From JAJDNS01 sp963578825 (GTDB lineage: Bacteria > Acidobacteriota > Vicinamibacteria > Fen-336), in contig CAUZDW010000018.1 of assembly GCA_963578825.1 (NCBI GenBank), forward strand, positions 10,155-74,154: a DNA stretch of 64,000 nt. Reading direction: 5' to 3'. A program made the translations under genes and the position numbers. This document shows, piece by piece, positions 34,411 to 43,908 of the stretch; position 1 is the stretch's first letter; each line of letters starts with the position of its first letter. The notes beneath the pieces were generated by a model that saw only the letters and a program-made list of their open reading frames with translations, did no database searches and was not told where the DNA came from.

Positions 34411-35748
34411 ATGAGCCTTCTGCTCGCCCTCGCCCTGTCCGCCTCTCTCGACGCCGATGGTGCGTTGAGGCACGCCTCGGCGTTGGCGGCCCTCGGACCC
34501 CACCCCTGGGGGTCGCCGCGCAACGACGCTGCGGCCGAGTACGTGGCGGCCGAGCTTCGTGGCGCCGGGCTGAGCGAGGTCGAGCTGCTGGGCTTCGAAC
34601 GCCATGGTATCCGCGGCACGAACGTCATCGCGACCCTGCGCGGCCCTAGCGAAGAGATGCTGGTCGTATGCGCTCACCACGACACGGCTCCCGAGGCGCC
34701 AGGCGCCTATGACGATGGCGGTGGTGTCGGGCTTCTGATCGAGCTGGCCCGGGTGATGTCGCAGGAGCCGACACGGACCCGCACGATCGTCTTCGCGTCC
34801 TTCGACGGCGAGGAAGCCTGGGCGACGGGCAAGGGTCGGACCGCAGGCTCACGGGCTTGGATCGAGCGCCTCGGACCAAGAGCCCGACGCATCGTCGCGG
34901 TGGTTGCCGTGGAGATGTCCGGGTGGAAGCGCGGGACGCCGGTCCTGCACCCGATCGCCTATTCTGATCCCCGAGAAGCCGGCGGCACGGTGGTGGCCCC
35001 GGGCTGGCTCGTTCGAACCGTGCTCGCTGGCGCCAGGGAGGTCGGTGCACCCTTCAGGGTGGGCGATCCCAGACTGTCCTGGATCTACCAGCCCGCCGTC
35101 CGGGCCTTCCGGGCGCGGTTTTACGGCGACGATCTGTCGTTTCTTCAGGCGGGGGTGCCGGCGGTGATGGTGTCCGACTCGTCGTTCTCTGCCTTCTATC
35201 CTCATTATCACCAGGTCACCGACACCGCCGACGAGCTCGACGTCGGGGCGCTCCGACGGATGGGCGATGGTCTCGTCGGAGCGGTCCGGGCTCTCCAGCG
35301 CGCTCCGGCCGGAGCGGCGGAGGACCATCGCTGGTTCGCCGCCTTCGGGCAGGTGCTCGGCTCGAGCTTGCTCCTGGCCGCCGCCACGGCCAGCGTTCTG
35401 CCCGGGCTGCGCACGGGGCTCGTCGGGGGAGTGCCTGTGCTTCTGGCGCGTGTCGCTCAGGCCGGGCTCTTCGGCGTGCTCGTCTGGCGCCACCCGATCC
35501 CGGCGATGTGGGTCTTCCTTCTCCCGAACGTGATCCTGCCCCTCGGGCGGGCCCGCTGGGCAACGGCGCTGGCGGTGGCTCCGCTCACGGCGCTGCTGGG
35601 TCTCGGCGCGGCGGGCGGGTTCAGGGGGATGGTGAGCGGCGTGTGGCTCGCTCCATGGGAGATCGTGCTGGCGATCCTCGCCCTGGCCCTCGCCTTCATA
35701 CGGCCCTCCCGGGTCTCGAAAAAGAAGAAGAAAAAGCGGCGGCGGTAG
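34411..35748 (+). CDS. M28-family zinc peptidase with C-terminal membrane domain
   Basis: 445 residues. The aminopeptidase-type catalytic domain (about 15-295) shows the co-catalytic zinc ligands H89/D91 region (CAHHDT), D101 (AYDDGGG), E134-E135 (FDGEEAW) and a late histidine in FYPHYHQVTDTAD. The N-terminus MSLLLALALSASLDA is a short hydrophobic leader. Residues 315-435 carry four to five transmembrane helices, and the protein ends in a basic run (KKKKKKRRR). A peptidase with a C-terminal membrane anchor in the inner membrane is inferred; substrate unknown. No Shine-Dalgarno is visible. Confidence 0.88.
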   Translation: MSLLLALALSASLDADGALRHASALAALGPHPWGSPRNDAAAEYVAAELRGAGLSEVELLGFERHGIRGTNVIATLRGPSEEMLVVCAHHDTAPEAPGAYDDGGGVGLLIELARVMSQEPTRTRTIVFASFDGEEAWATGKGRTAGSRAWIERLGPRARRIVAVVAVEMSGWKRGTPVLHPIAYSDPREAGGTVVAPGWLVRTVLAGAREVGAPFRVGDPRLSWIYQPAVRAFRARFYGDDLSFLQAGVPAVMVSDSSFSAFYPHYHQVTDTADELDVGALRRMGDGLVGAVRALQRAPAGAAEDHRWFAAFGQVLGSSLLLAAATASVLPGLRTGLVGGVPVLLARVAQAGLFGVLVWRHPIPAMWVFLLPNVILPLGRARWATALAVAPLTALLGLGAAGGFRGMVSGVWLAPWEIVLAILALALAFIRPSRVSKKKKKKRRR

Positions 35749-35846
35749 AGGATCCTGCCGCAGACGGCGGCCCCGGGGATTGGGTACCATGGTCGTTCTG
35801 CCGACGCCGGGTTGCCGGCGTCTTTCGCCCGGGAGGCTCGACACCC

Positions 35847-37085
35847 GTGCCCGAAATCCAGCCCTTTCCCGGCATCCGCTACGGCGTTGATGCCGAAGAC
35901 CTGGCCCGCGTGGTTGCTCCGCCGTACGACGTGATCTCGCCGGCACGGCGTGACGAGCTCTACGCCCGCGACGCCCACAACATCATCCGCGTGGTTCTCA
36001 ATCGCACGTCGGGCGAGGCCGGCTACGCCGAGGCCGGAGACACCTTGAGGAGCTGGATTGCCGACGGCGTGCTCCGCCCGGAGGAGGTCCCGTCGCTCTA
36101 CGTACTCGAGCAGAGCTTTGCCGTGGGCACCGCGACGCATCGGCGCCTTGGCCTGCTCGCGCGCTTCAGGGCCGAAGACCCCGACCGCGGCATCATCCTG
36201 CCCCACGAGAAGACGCGGTCGGCGCCGAAGGAGGATCGCTGGCGCCTGCTCCAGACGACCCGAGCCAACTTCAGCCCGATCCTGCTCATGTTTCCCGACC
36301 CGGAGAACCGGTTCTCCGCTCTCGTGTCGGAGACGATGAAGACGCCGCCCCTGGCTCACTTCGACGACGACGAAGGAGTGGGGCACAGGCTCTGGCGGAT
36401 CGACGACGGAGAGTTGATCGGAGAATGGCAGAGTCTGCTCGGGGGCTCGAAGGCCTACATAGCCGATGGACACCATCGCCACGCCACGGCGCTCCGCTGG
36501 CGGGACGAGACGGGACCCGAGGGTGCCTGGACGCTCGGCTATCTCACACCCATGGAGGCGCCCGGTCTTCTCGTCCTGCCGTACCACCGGGTCCTGTTCG
36601 AGGGACCGTCACTCGACGAGGCATCGAACCGCCTCACCGGGCATTTTTTGCTGAAGCGCGTCGCCGACGTGCGGGCGGGGGCGGCCGCGGTCTCCGCGTC
36701 GAAGGCGCGCTGGGCTTTCGCGCTGGCCGAGCAGGGAAAAGGCGCCCTCGTCGCCGAGGCGAAGCCGGAGGCCGATTCGCTCCTGTCCGCCGAATCGCCG
36801 GCCTGTCTGCGCGCGCTCGACGCCTACATGGTCCACAACGGTGTCCTCGGCCCCCTGCTCGATGTCTCCGATGACGCCGTCGGCTACGTCCACTCGCTAG
36901 CCGAGGCCGAGGAGGCCCTGGCCAGCGGCGCCTGCCGCCTGGTGCTCCTCCTGCGGGGCACCCCGGTGCGGCAGATCGTCGACGTCTCGGACGCGGGCGA
37001 GTCGATGCCGGCCAAGAGCACCTTCTTCCACCCCAAGCTGCCCTCCGGGCTCGTCATCCATCCGCTGATCGAGGGTGGGGGATGA
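35847..37085 (+). CDS. DUF1015 family protein
   Basis: 412 residues from a GTG with GGGAGG upstream. The family is recognised by its opening (IQPFPGIRYG, then LARVVAPPYDVISPARRDELYARDAHNIIRVVLNR), the middle IILPHEKTRSAPKEDRWRLL and the histidine-rich IADGHHRHATALRW, and the end PAKSTFFHPKLPSGLVIHPL. DUF1015 proteins are widespread, often near serine or one-carbon genes, with no settled function; the GHHRHATA segment suggests a metal or nucleotide site. Its stop overlaps the next gene's ATG. Confidence 0.92.
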   Translation: MPEIQPFPGIRYGVDAEDLARVVAPPYDVISPARRDELYARDAHNIIRVVLNRTSGEAGYAEAGDTLRSWIADGVLRPEEVPSLYVLEQSFAVGTATHRRLGLLARFRAEDPDRGIILPHEKTRSAPKEDRWRLLQTTRANFSPILLMFPDPENRFSALVSETMKTPPLAHFDDDEGVGHRLWRIDDGELIGEWQSLLGGSKAYIADGHHRHATALRWRDETGPEGAWTLGYLTPMEAPGLLVLPYHRVLFEGPSLDEASNRLTGHFLLKRVADVRAGAAAVSASKARWAFALAEQGKGALVAEAKPEADSLLSAESPACLRALDAYMVHNGVLGPLLDVSDDAVGYVHSLAEAEEALASGACRLVLLLRGTPVRQIVDVSDAGESMPAKSTFFHPKLPSGLVIHPLIEGGG

Positions 37086-38098
37086 CCCTTCCGGCGCCGG
37101 CCTTCTTCGACTCGGCCTCGGCGTCCAGGGTTTTCCGTGTCGCGTACGACGAGCACGCGAGAGAGGCGAAGGCTTGGGCTGCCGAGCACGGCGTCTCCCC
37201 GGCGGCGTCGGACCGCTCGCGCACCGCACTCCTGCTCGTGGACGTTCAGAACACCTTCTGCGTGCCGGGATACGAGCTGTTCGTGGGGGGGCGCTCGGGT
37301 CGTGGGGCGGTCGAGGACTCGTCCCGGGTCGCGTCCTTTCTCTACGGCCACCTGGCGCAGATCACCCAGGTGGTGGTCACCCTGGACACCCACACCGCGG
37401 TGCAGATCTTCCACCCGGTGTTCTGGGTGGACGAGGCCGGCGAGCATCCCTCGCCCCACACCGTGCTGTCCCTCGAGGACATCGAGGCGGGGCGCTGGCG
37501 GGTGAACCCGCACGTTGCCGCAGCGGTCGCGCCCCGTCCCGGGTTCGACGTCGAGGCCTGGGCCCGACACTACGTGGGGCGGCTCCACCAGGGGGGCAAG
37601 TACCCCCTTGTCGTGTGGCCCTACCACGCGATGGTCGGCGGCACCGGCCATGCCCTCGTCTCGATCGTCGAGGAGGCGGTCTTCTTTCACTCGATCGCCC
37701 GGCAGTCGGCGACCCGGGTGGAGGTGAAGGGCCGCAATCCCCTCACCGAGCACTACTCGGTCCTTCACCCCGAGGTCATCGAGGACGCCGCCGGTGAGCG
37801 GATCGGAACGATCAACATCGCCCTCATCGACCACCTGCTATCGTTCGACGCGGTGATCGTCGCGGGACAGGCGAAGAGCCACTGCGTGGCCTGGACGGTG
37901 GAGGACCTGCTCGAGGAGATCCGGACGCGGGATCCAGCGCTGGCCCGCCGCATCTTCCTGCTCGACGACTGCTCCTCGGCCGTCGTCGTCCCGGGCGTGG
38001 CGGACTTCACCGACCCGGCGGAAGAGGCGTATCGTCGCTTCGCCGCCGCAGGGATGCACAGGGTCGTCTCCACCACGCCGATGGAAGACTGGGACTGA
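37082..38098 (+). CDS. Isochorismatase-like cysteine hydrolase
   Basis: 338 residues, longer than nicotinamidases (about 210). The fold's catalytic triad is visible: D54 in LLLVDVQNTF, lysine in GGKYPLVVWPYH, and the nucleophilic cysteine in AGQAKSHCVAWT. The metal site is suggested by LDTHTAVQIFHP. The first 45 residues and a middle insertion (about 100-165) are extra. Nicotinamide, a related amide or an isochorismate-type ester are all possible substrates. Translational coupling (ATGA) to the DUF1015 gene suggests the two act together. Confidence 0.88.
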   Translation: MTLPAPAFFDSASASRVFRVAYDEHAREAKAWAAEHGVSPAASDRSRTALLLVDVQNTFCVPGYELFVGGRSGRGAVEDSSRVASFLYGHLAQITQVVVTLDTHTAVQIFHPVFWVDEAGEHPSPHTVLSLEDIEAGRWRVNPHVAAAVAPRPGFDVEAWARHYVGRLHQGGKYPLVVWPYHAMVGGTGHALVSIVEEAVFFHSIARQSATRVEVKGRNPLTEHYSVLHPEVIEDAAGERIGTINIALIDHLLSFDAVIVAGQAKSHCVAWTVEDLLEEIRTRDPALARRIFLLDDCSSAVVVPGVADFTDPAEEAYRRFAAAGMHRVVSTTPMEDWD

Positions 38099-38103
38099 GA
38101 CCG

Positions 38104-38865
38104 TCAGTCCTCCAGCAACCCGTCGGCGAGGGCTTGAAGCAGCACGCCCGGGCGGTTCGTGCCGACGGCGTAGAGCCCGAACCTCGCGAGCCGCTCGAGC
38201 TCGGCCGGGTCGTCGACGACCCAGGTCGCCAGCTTGAGGCCGGCCCCGTGAACGAGGGTGGCGAGCTCCTCGTTGATGCGGCTCTTGTGGGGCATCACGA
38301 CACCGCATCCGGCGTCCCGGGCGTCGGGGACCATCTCCTCGAGGGGCGTGCGGCCGAACACGTGTCCCCTCAGGATCTCGGGGGCGAGGGTCTCACAGCG
38401 GACGAGCGCGCGGTGGTCGAACGAGATGACCGCCACCTGATCGGCCAGCCCCTGATGTCGGATCGCCGCGACCACATGTGCCTCGACGCCTCCTTCCGCG
38501 TCGTTCGAGACCGACTCCTCCTTGATCTCGATCATGACCCTGGCTCGCCCGTGGAGGAGGGCCAGCGCCTCGGCCAGGGTGGGGACACGCTCGCCGGCCC
38601 ACTCGTCGCCGAACCGCTCGGAATAGCCTGCCGACAGCCCGCGCACATCCGACAGCTTCATCTGCCGCACGTTGCCCTTGCCGTTCGTGGTCCGGCCCAC
38701 CTCGGGGTCGTGCAGGACCACCACGTGGCCGTCGGCGGTGAGCTGCACGTCGAACTCCACGAGCGACGCTCCGAGCTCGACGGCGCTCGCGAAGGACGCC
38801 AGGGTGTTCTCGGGCCGGTGGGCGGAGTCACCCCGGTGGGCGATCACCAGCGGCGCTTGGCTCAC
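38104..38865 (-). CDS. ugpQ: Glycerophosphodiester phosphodiesterase
   Basis: 253 residues, cytosolic GDPD with no signal peptide. Catalytic IAHRGDSAHRPENT, metal-binding EFDVQLTADGHVVVLHD, and IEIKEE are all present. It hydrolyses glycerophosphodiesters to glycerol-3-phosphate and an alcohol, recycling phospholipid headgroups. The GTG start overlaps the stop of the HD-GYP gene (GTGA). The symbol is by family resemblance. Confidence 0.93.
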   Translation of the reverse strand: MSQAPLVIAHRGDSAHRPENTLASFASAVELGASLVEFDVQLTADGHVVVLHDPEVGRTTNGKGNVRQMKLSDVRGLSAGYSERFGDEWAGERVPTLAEALALLHGRARVMIEIKEESVSNDAEGGVEAHVVAAIRHQGLADQVAVISFDHRALVRCETLAPEILRGHVFGRTPLEEMVPDARDAGCGVVMPHKSRINEELATLVHGAGLKLATWVVDDPAELERLARFGLYAVGTNRPGVLLQALADGLLED

Positions 38866-40910
38866 GGCCGCGCTTTCCCTCGCTTCGTGGAGTCCCCGAG
38901 CTCGTCGAGATATCGGGAGCTGTCCCAGAGACGCGACTCGACGAAGACCGACACCAGGTCACCGTCGAGCTTGCCCCGCTTCACCTCGTCGTTCAGGATG
39001 TCCAGGGCCTTTTCCGGCGTGACCGCCCGCTTGTAGGGACGGTCCCAGGCCCGCAGTGCGTCGAAGATGTCGGAGACGGTCATCATCTTCGACTGCACCG
39101 GGATCTGGGCAGCGGTGAGCCCCTGCGGGTATCCGGTGCCGTCCAGCTTCTCGTGGTGGGCCCACGCGATCTCGGGGATCCGGCGCAGCTCGCCCGTCCA
39201 GGGGATCTTCCTCAGGAACTCGTAGGTGTGCTGGACGTGGCTGTTGATCCCCCACTTGTCGTCCTCGCGCTCCTCCCTGGTGAGGCTGCCCTTGCGGATT
39301 AGGAGCGTCGTCCGCTCCCTCTCGCTGAGGAAGGAGCCCCTCGCCCACTCGTCGAGAGGGAGGTCCTGCTCCAGTCCCCAGCTGTCGAAGCTTCGGACTT
39401 CCAGGGCCTGAAGGGCTTCGAACGTTGCCTCGATCGCTTCAGTACCCTTGTTCTCCTCGATCCTCGGCTCGTTGGCCAGGCGTACGAGGCCGAGGACGCG
39501 TTCGATCTCCCGGCACTCCTCCGCATACGAGGCGTCGAGGGCCGCGAGCTCCGCCGCGCTCAGCCGCTTCGAGTCGATACCCTGGAGCTTGCGGCGCAGG
39601 TGCTCCACCTCGAGCATCCTGGCGCGATACGCCAGACGCAGCTCGATCGACTTGAGCTCGCTGGCGAGGAGCTTATTCTCCTTCTTGAGGACTTTCTCGG
39701 GCACCGAGACCTTGCCGAAATCGTGGAGCTTGCTGGCGTAGCGGATCTCTTCCAGCTGTTCGCGGGTGAAGCTGAGGTCGCCCAGGGTGCCCGAAGACAC
39801 CCTGTCCACGTATTTGGCGAGGTCGACGGTGAGGATGGCGACGCGCTCGGAGTGACCCGAGGTCGCAGGGTCGCGCTTTTCGATCGCGGTGACCGCGGCC
39901 GTCACGAAGTTCTCGAACAGCTCGCGGATGTTTTTCAGCAGCGCCGCGTTCCGGAACGCGACCGCCGCCTGGCTGGCGAGGGAGTCCACGAGCTGCTGGT
40001 CGACCGAGATGAAGGGGATGACTTCTTCCTCCACGATCGAGACCGGCCGGAGGACGGTGTCACGCCTGCGCTTCTTGTTGATGAGCTGGACGACCCCGAT
40101 GACCTCGTCCTTGTGGTCGCGCATCGGGACCGTGAGCATCGACTTCGTCCTGTACCCAGATTTCTCGTCCCAGGTGCGGCTGAACTGGTACGGCGAGTCC
40201 GGGGGCAACTGGTACGCGTCGGCAACGTTCTCGAGTTTGCCGGTGATCGCAGCGTAGCCGGCCATGGTCCGCTCGTCGAGGGGGAGCGTGGACTCCTTGA
40301 AGGGGACGTCGACGGTGTCGTTCTGGGCCAGCTTGAATCGCAGCTGGGCCGGACGGGTCGGGCCGTTGTCGTCGTCCCGCTCCACGAGATAGAGGCTGCC
40401 CGCGTCCGCCCAGGTGAGCTCGCGGCTCTTTTTGAGAATGAGCTCGAGGAGCTGGTCGATGTCGCGCTGGGTGGAGAGGGCGATGCCAATCTCGTTGAGC
40501 TTGGAGAGCTCATTGCTCCTCCGATAGAGGGCTCCCTCGAGCTGGCGGATCGTCTTGGCGAGGTTGATCTTCTCGCCCGCCTGCCTGAGTTTCCGCTCGA
40601 GACGAATCGCCGTCACCGGGCGGGAAAGCACGTCGTCCAGGCACTTGAAGCGTTCGAGAACCGCGTCACCCTCCTCCGGGTCGGTCACTGCCACCAGGAC
40701 AGTCTGCGAGCGTCCGTGCTCTTCTTGCCAGGCCTCGACCTTCTCTTGCTCAGCGGCCAGGCGCTCGGGGTCGACAAGCACGAGAGCAGCCGTCTTGCCG
40801 TCGAGCTCGGCGAGAAGGGAGTCCAGCGTTTGGACCTCTCCCGACGGACGGACGGGATGCGCTCCGGCCAGCATCTCGCTGGCCTTTCCCCAGATCAGTA
40901 GGTGTGCCAT
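38862..40910 (-). CDS. GAF and HD-GYP domain protein with a large HD-GYP insertion
   Basis: 682 residues. Residues 1-105 resemble a degenerate receiver domain (ALVLVDPE where the phospho-aspartate strand would be). A short coiled coil (105-145) and a GAF domain (about 145-325) follow, then HD-GYP from 330: HSERVA, KLHDFGK (HD at 396-397), HHEKLDGTGYP (585-595) and FDALRAWDRPYK. HD-GYP enzymes degrade c-di-GMP. The spacing between HD and HHE motifs is about 190 residues against roughly 55-60 in typical members, because about 130 residues of charged, mostly helical sequence (411-540) are inserted. All metal and GYP residues remain, so activity is likely. It is coupled to the GDPD gene. Confidence 0.9.
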   Translation of the reverse strand: MAHLLIWGKASEMLAGAHPVRPSGEVQTLDSLLAELDGKTAALVLVDPERLAAEQEKVEAWQEEHGRSQTVLVAVTDPEEGDAVLERFKCLDDVLSRPVTAIRLERKLRQAGEKINLAKTIRQLEGALYRRSNELSKLNEIGIALSTQRDIDQLLELILKKSRELTWADAGSLYLVERDDDNGPTRPAQLRFKLAQNDTVDVPFKESTLPLDERTMAGYAAITGKLENVADAYQLPPDSPYQFSRTWDEKSGYRTKSMLTVPMRDHKDEVIGVVQLINKKRRRDTVLRPVSIVEEEVIPFISVDQQLVDSLASQAAVAFRNAALLKNIRELFENFVTAAVTAIEKRDPATSGHSERVAILTVDLAKYVDRVSSGTLGDLSFTREQLEEIRYASKLHDFGKVSVPEKVLKKENKLLASELKSIELRLAYRARMLEVEHLRRKLQGIDSKRLSAAELAALDASYAEECREIERVLGLVRLANEPRIEENKGTEAIEATFEALQALEVRSFDSWGLEQDLPLDEWARGSFLSERERTTLLIRKGSLTREEREDDKWGINSHVQHTYEFLRKIPWTGELRRIPEIAWAHHEKLDGTGYPQGLTAAQIPVQSKMMTVSDIFDALRAWDRPYKRAVTPEKALDILNDEVKRGKLDGDLVSVFVESRLWDSSRYLDELGDSTKRGKARP

Positions 40911-40970
40911 TGGTGTTTCCGACGATGACGTTGCCGGGAAGCGTAGCACAGCGACATCCGAGGGACGGCT

Positions 40971-41624
40971 TCATTGTGTGGCGAGGGAGACGAGTTCCTC
41001 CGGGTCATCGATGAGGCGATCGGGTCCCTCCTGGCGGACGCCTTCGGGGTCGAGGCCCCACGTCACCCCGGCCACGCGCACGCCGGCTGCCCGGGCCGTC
41101 TTCACGTCCACCGGAGAGTCGCCAATCATCCAGGTGTTGCCCGGGTCCGATCCCAGCTCGGCCACCAGGGCCAGGAGACCCACCGGGTCGGGCTTGCGGG
41201 CGGGAGCGTCGTCAGGCCCCCAGACCCGGGAGAAGCGGGAACCGACACCCAGGTCGTCGAGGATGGTGCGGCTGAAGCCCCCGGGCTTGTTGGTGAGGAC
41301 GGCCAGCACCAGATCGTCGTCGAGGGAGTCCAGCGCCTTCCGGATCCCGGGATAGAGCTCGGTGGTCTCCAGCAGGCACGCGGCGTAGCACTCGAGGAAG
41401 ACAGGCAGCACCTCGTCGACCGCTCGATCGACACGCGCGTGTCGGATGCTCCTCTCGATCAGAACCCGCGCCCCGTCCCCCACGAAGCCGCGCACGGTCT
41501 CGTGGGGGATCGGTGGGCTCTGCGGGGCGACGCGCTGGAGCGCGGCGTTGGTCGCGGTGGCCAGGTCCCTCGACGAGTCCACGAGTGTCCCGTCGAGGTC
41601 GAAGACGAGAAGTCGAGCGCTCAC
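40971..41624 (-). CDS. gph: HAD-family phosphoglycolate phosphatase-like hydrolase
   Basis: 217 residues. The HAD nucleophile motif FDLDGTLVDSS is at 8-18. A helical cap domain follows, then motif II VLTNKP, motif III lysine in ARKPDP, and motif IV MIGDSPVDVKTARAAG. This matches the Gph/PGP group that removes 2-phosphoglycolate arising from DNA repair or oxygenation. The GTG start lies 1 base past the stop of the upstream sulfatase-like gene. Gph is the closest call but HAD substrate assignment by sequence is uncertain. Confidence 0.85.
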   Translation of the reverse strand: MSARLLVFDLDGTLVDSSRDLATATNAALQRVAPQSPPIPHETVRGFVGDGARVLIERSIRHARVDRAVDEVLPVFLECYAACLLETTELYPGIRKALDSLDDDLVLAVLTNKPGGFSRTILDDLGVGSRFSRVWGPDDAPARKPDPVGLLALVAELGSDPGNTWMIGDSPVDVKTARAAGVRVAGVTWGLDPEGVRQEGPDRLIDDPEELVSLATQ

Positions 41625-41625
41625 T

Positions 41626-43821
41626 CTACTCGGGCCCCAGATAACCGAGGGCTCGGAGACGCTCGCGGGCTTCGTCGTCGAGCTCCAGGAGAGACTGTCC
41701 CGCGGGCAGTACCAGCCAGATCCGTATGCCCTGCCGGGTGGCGTCGGGGGGGGCGAAAAGCTCGATGGCCGCCTCCCGCTCGGCCTCCCACTCCGCATCC
41801 GGCAACCGGAACGGGAGCTCCGGCGGCTGCCAGCCGGTCGCGCCCACCGCCACCCTGGAGGCCGGGATCCGCCGTCCGTCCCGTGTCCCCGACAAGGTGA
41901 CGGGAGCGCCCCGCGGCCGGACGGTGAAGCTCACCTGGCGTGGGGCCTCTAGGCCGGGGCGTGCCTCGATCTCCAGCCATCGACCGTTCCCCCCGGCTCT
42001 CCAGCGCTCGTCGGCGTCGAAGCCTTCGGCCTGGACGTCCTCGATCCAGCCTCGGGCGTCGAGCCGAAGCGCCCACGGCCCGTGGCCGGAGATGTCGATC
42101 ACATAGCGGAAGGGGTTGGAGGACATGGCCTCCTCGCCTCGGGCCCTGAGATGGCGCACTCGCTCGGGGTGCTCGGCAATGACGGTCTCCTGCTCGTTGG
42201 GGTCGTTGACCAGGTCGAAGTACAGCTCGTCGTCGTCCGGGCTGAAGCGCCGAATGTACTTGTCGGCGCCCCCGCGGACCCCGTAGGCGACGAAGCCACG
42301 ATGGCTGATCTCCGAGAGCACGCTCCGGTCCGGGGCCCCCGTCTCCATCGCCTTTGTGAGGGGAAGGCCCGCCAGCCCGGTCGGCACGGGAATCTCCATG
42401 GCCTCGAGGACGGTCGGCACGATGTCCACCCCCTCAACCTGCGTGCTCACGCGAGCACCGGCGTGACGATTGCCAGGGAACTTGACGACCAGGGGAACAC
42501 TGATGAGCTCGTCGAAGACGCTGCGACCGTGCAGCCATCGCCCGTGGTCGAGGAACTCCTCTCCGTGGTCGGCGATGAAGAGGACGAGAGCGTCGTCGTA
42601 CACGCCCGCGGCCTTCAGTGCCGCTACGAACCGACCGAACTCCTGATCACCGTAGGCGATCTCGCCATCGTATTGCGCAATCATCCGATCGCGATCGAGG
42701 GGCTCGAGAAAGTCGGTGCGCGGATCCCGGGCCGGATGTCCTTCGGCCGGGTGGGGCTCGAACATCCTGTCGAAGGGCGGGGGAGGGCTGTAGGGAACGT
42801 GCGGATCCATCGTGTGGACGTAGAGAAACGTCGGGAGTCCCTGGCGGGACTCTATGAAGGAGAGAGCCGCGTCGACGACCACGTCCGCATCCACGAGCTT
42901 GCTGCGGCGGTCGTCCTCGCCGTGGAGACCGGCGAAGTAGTCGAAGCCGCGGTCGAACGTCGATTCGGCGCCGTAGATCACCGAGTTGGCGATCGCCGCC
43001 CCGGTGGCCCAGCCTCGTTCGTCGAGGCGCTGGGCCAGCGTGACGTTGGAGGGATCCAGGGCATCGCGCAGCTGAACGGCCCGGTGCTGACCCGGCAGGA
43101 GCGAGGTGAGAATGGAGGCGACCGACGGCTTCGTCCAGGAGGAGTGGACGATCGCCGTCTCGAAGACCACGGCGTCCCGGGCGAAGGCGTCCAGCTCCGG
43201 CGTCGTGGATCGCTCGTAGCCGTAGACTCCGGTGTGGTCGGCTCTCAGGGTGTCGACCAGATAGAGGATGGCGAGGGGCGCCCCGGTGCTCCGGACCGTC
43301 ACGGCCGGAGCGCCCCACCAGGCCGCCTCCGGCTCGCCGCTCTCCTCGTATCCCCGGGTCTCGAAGACGAGCTCGATCTCGGAGCCCGAGTAGTCGTCCA
43401 GGTCCAGCTCGACCGGCACCCAGGGGCGGTCCCCGGGGCGGGAGATCGGGTCCAGCAGCCGCGTCCAGACCACTTCCTCGCGTCCGGCGCGGCGCACCTT
43501 GACCAGGAACTCGACGGCGGGCTGGTCCTGGAAGCGGGGATCGATGGCACACGCGAAGGCGAGTCGGGCGCAGCGCGGCACCTCGAGGCGGAAGACGAGG
43601 CGACCGGGGGGGCCGGCCGGGAAGCCCCGGTAGAGGACGTCGCCCACCCGGAGGCCGCGGCCGACGGCGTCCAGAACTTCGTCGCGCTCCAGCCCGGCGG
43701 CGCTTGCCTCGACGAGCCGATCCCCGGCCTCGAGTAGGTCGGTGGGGTCGGGGGCATGTTCGCAGGAGGCGAGGGCCAGCGCGACGCCGAGGGCGGCGAA
43801 GGAGTGGAGCGTTCGTGTCAT
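41626..43821 (-). CDS. Sulfatase-fold lipoprotein with Ser/Thr at the nucleophile position
   Basis: 731 residues. Lipobox ALASC (C20). Residues 21-180 are a beta-rich N-terminal domain. The alkaline-phosphatase/sulfatase fold starts with LYLVDTLRADHTGVYGY (metal aspartate D190). The nucleophile region reads SSWTKPSVAS (227-236), so Ser/Thr replaces the Cys/Ser of CxPxR sulfatases that matures to formylglycine. Later metal ligands are in FIADHGEEFLDHG. This SSWTKPS form is frequent in proteins annotated as sulfatases in Acidobacteriota and Myxococcota and may indicate phospho- or sulfo-transfer chemistry like LtaS. A 150-residue C-terminal extension follows. The frame stays open far upstream of the ATG, but that region is antisense to a glycosyltransferase. 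Divergent glycosyltransferases suggest an envelope role. Confidence 0.85.
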   Translation of the reverse strand: MTRTLHSFAALGVALALASCEHAPDPTDLLEAGDRLVEASAAGLERDEVLDAVGRGLRVGDVLYRGFPAGPPGRLVFRLEVPRCARLAFACAIDPRFQDQPAVEFLVKVRRAGREEVVWTRLLDPISRPGDRPWVPVELDLDDYSGSEIELVFETRGYEESGEPEAAWWGAPAVTVRSTGAPLAILYLVDTLRADHTGVYGYERSTTPELDAFARDAVVFETAIVHSSWTKPSVASILTSLLPGQHRAVQLRDALDPSNVTLAQRLDERGWATGAAIANSVIYGAESTFDRGFDYFAGLHGEDDRRSKLVDADVVVDAALSFIESRQGLPTFLYVHTMDPHVPYSPPPPFDRMFEPHPAEGHPARDPRTDFLEPLDRDRMIAQYDGEIAYGDQEFGRFVAALKAAGVYDDALVLFIADHGEEFLDHGRWLHGRSVFDELISVPLVVKFPGNRHAGARVSTQVEGVDIVPTVLEAMEIPVPTGLAGLPLTKAMETGAPDRSVLSEISHRGFVAYGVRGGADKYIRRFSPDDDELYFDLVNDPNEQETVIAEHPERVRHLRARGEEAMSSNPFRYVIDISGHGPWALRLDARGWIEDVQAEGFDADERWRAGGNGRWLEIEARPGLEAPRQVSFTVRPRGAPVTLSGTRDGRRIPASRVAVGATGWQPPELPFRLPDAEWEAEREAAIELFAPPDATRQGIRIWLVLPAGQSLLELDDEARERLRALGYLGPE

Positions 43822-43908
43822 CGGGCCAACACGGGACCGTAGCACGGGCCAAAGGGCACGACCAAACCGCCTCGAGCTCAACCGACGGGCGCTCTCGGGA
43901 GGTGTGCT

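Noticed and set aside
41640..43737. Several long plus-strand frames opposite the sulfatase-like gene
   Set aside because: They mirror the codons of the real gene and show no family motifs; expected in DNA with strong third-position GC bias.
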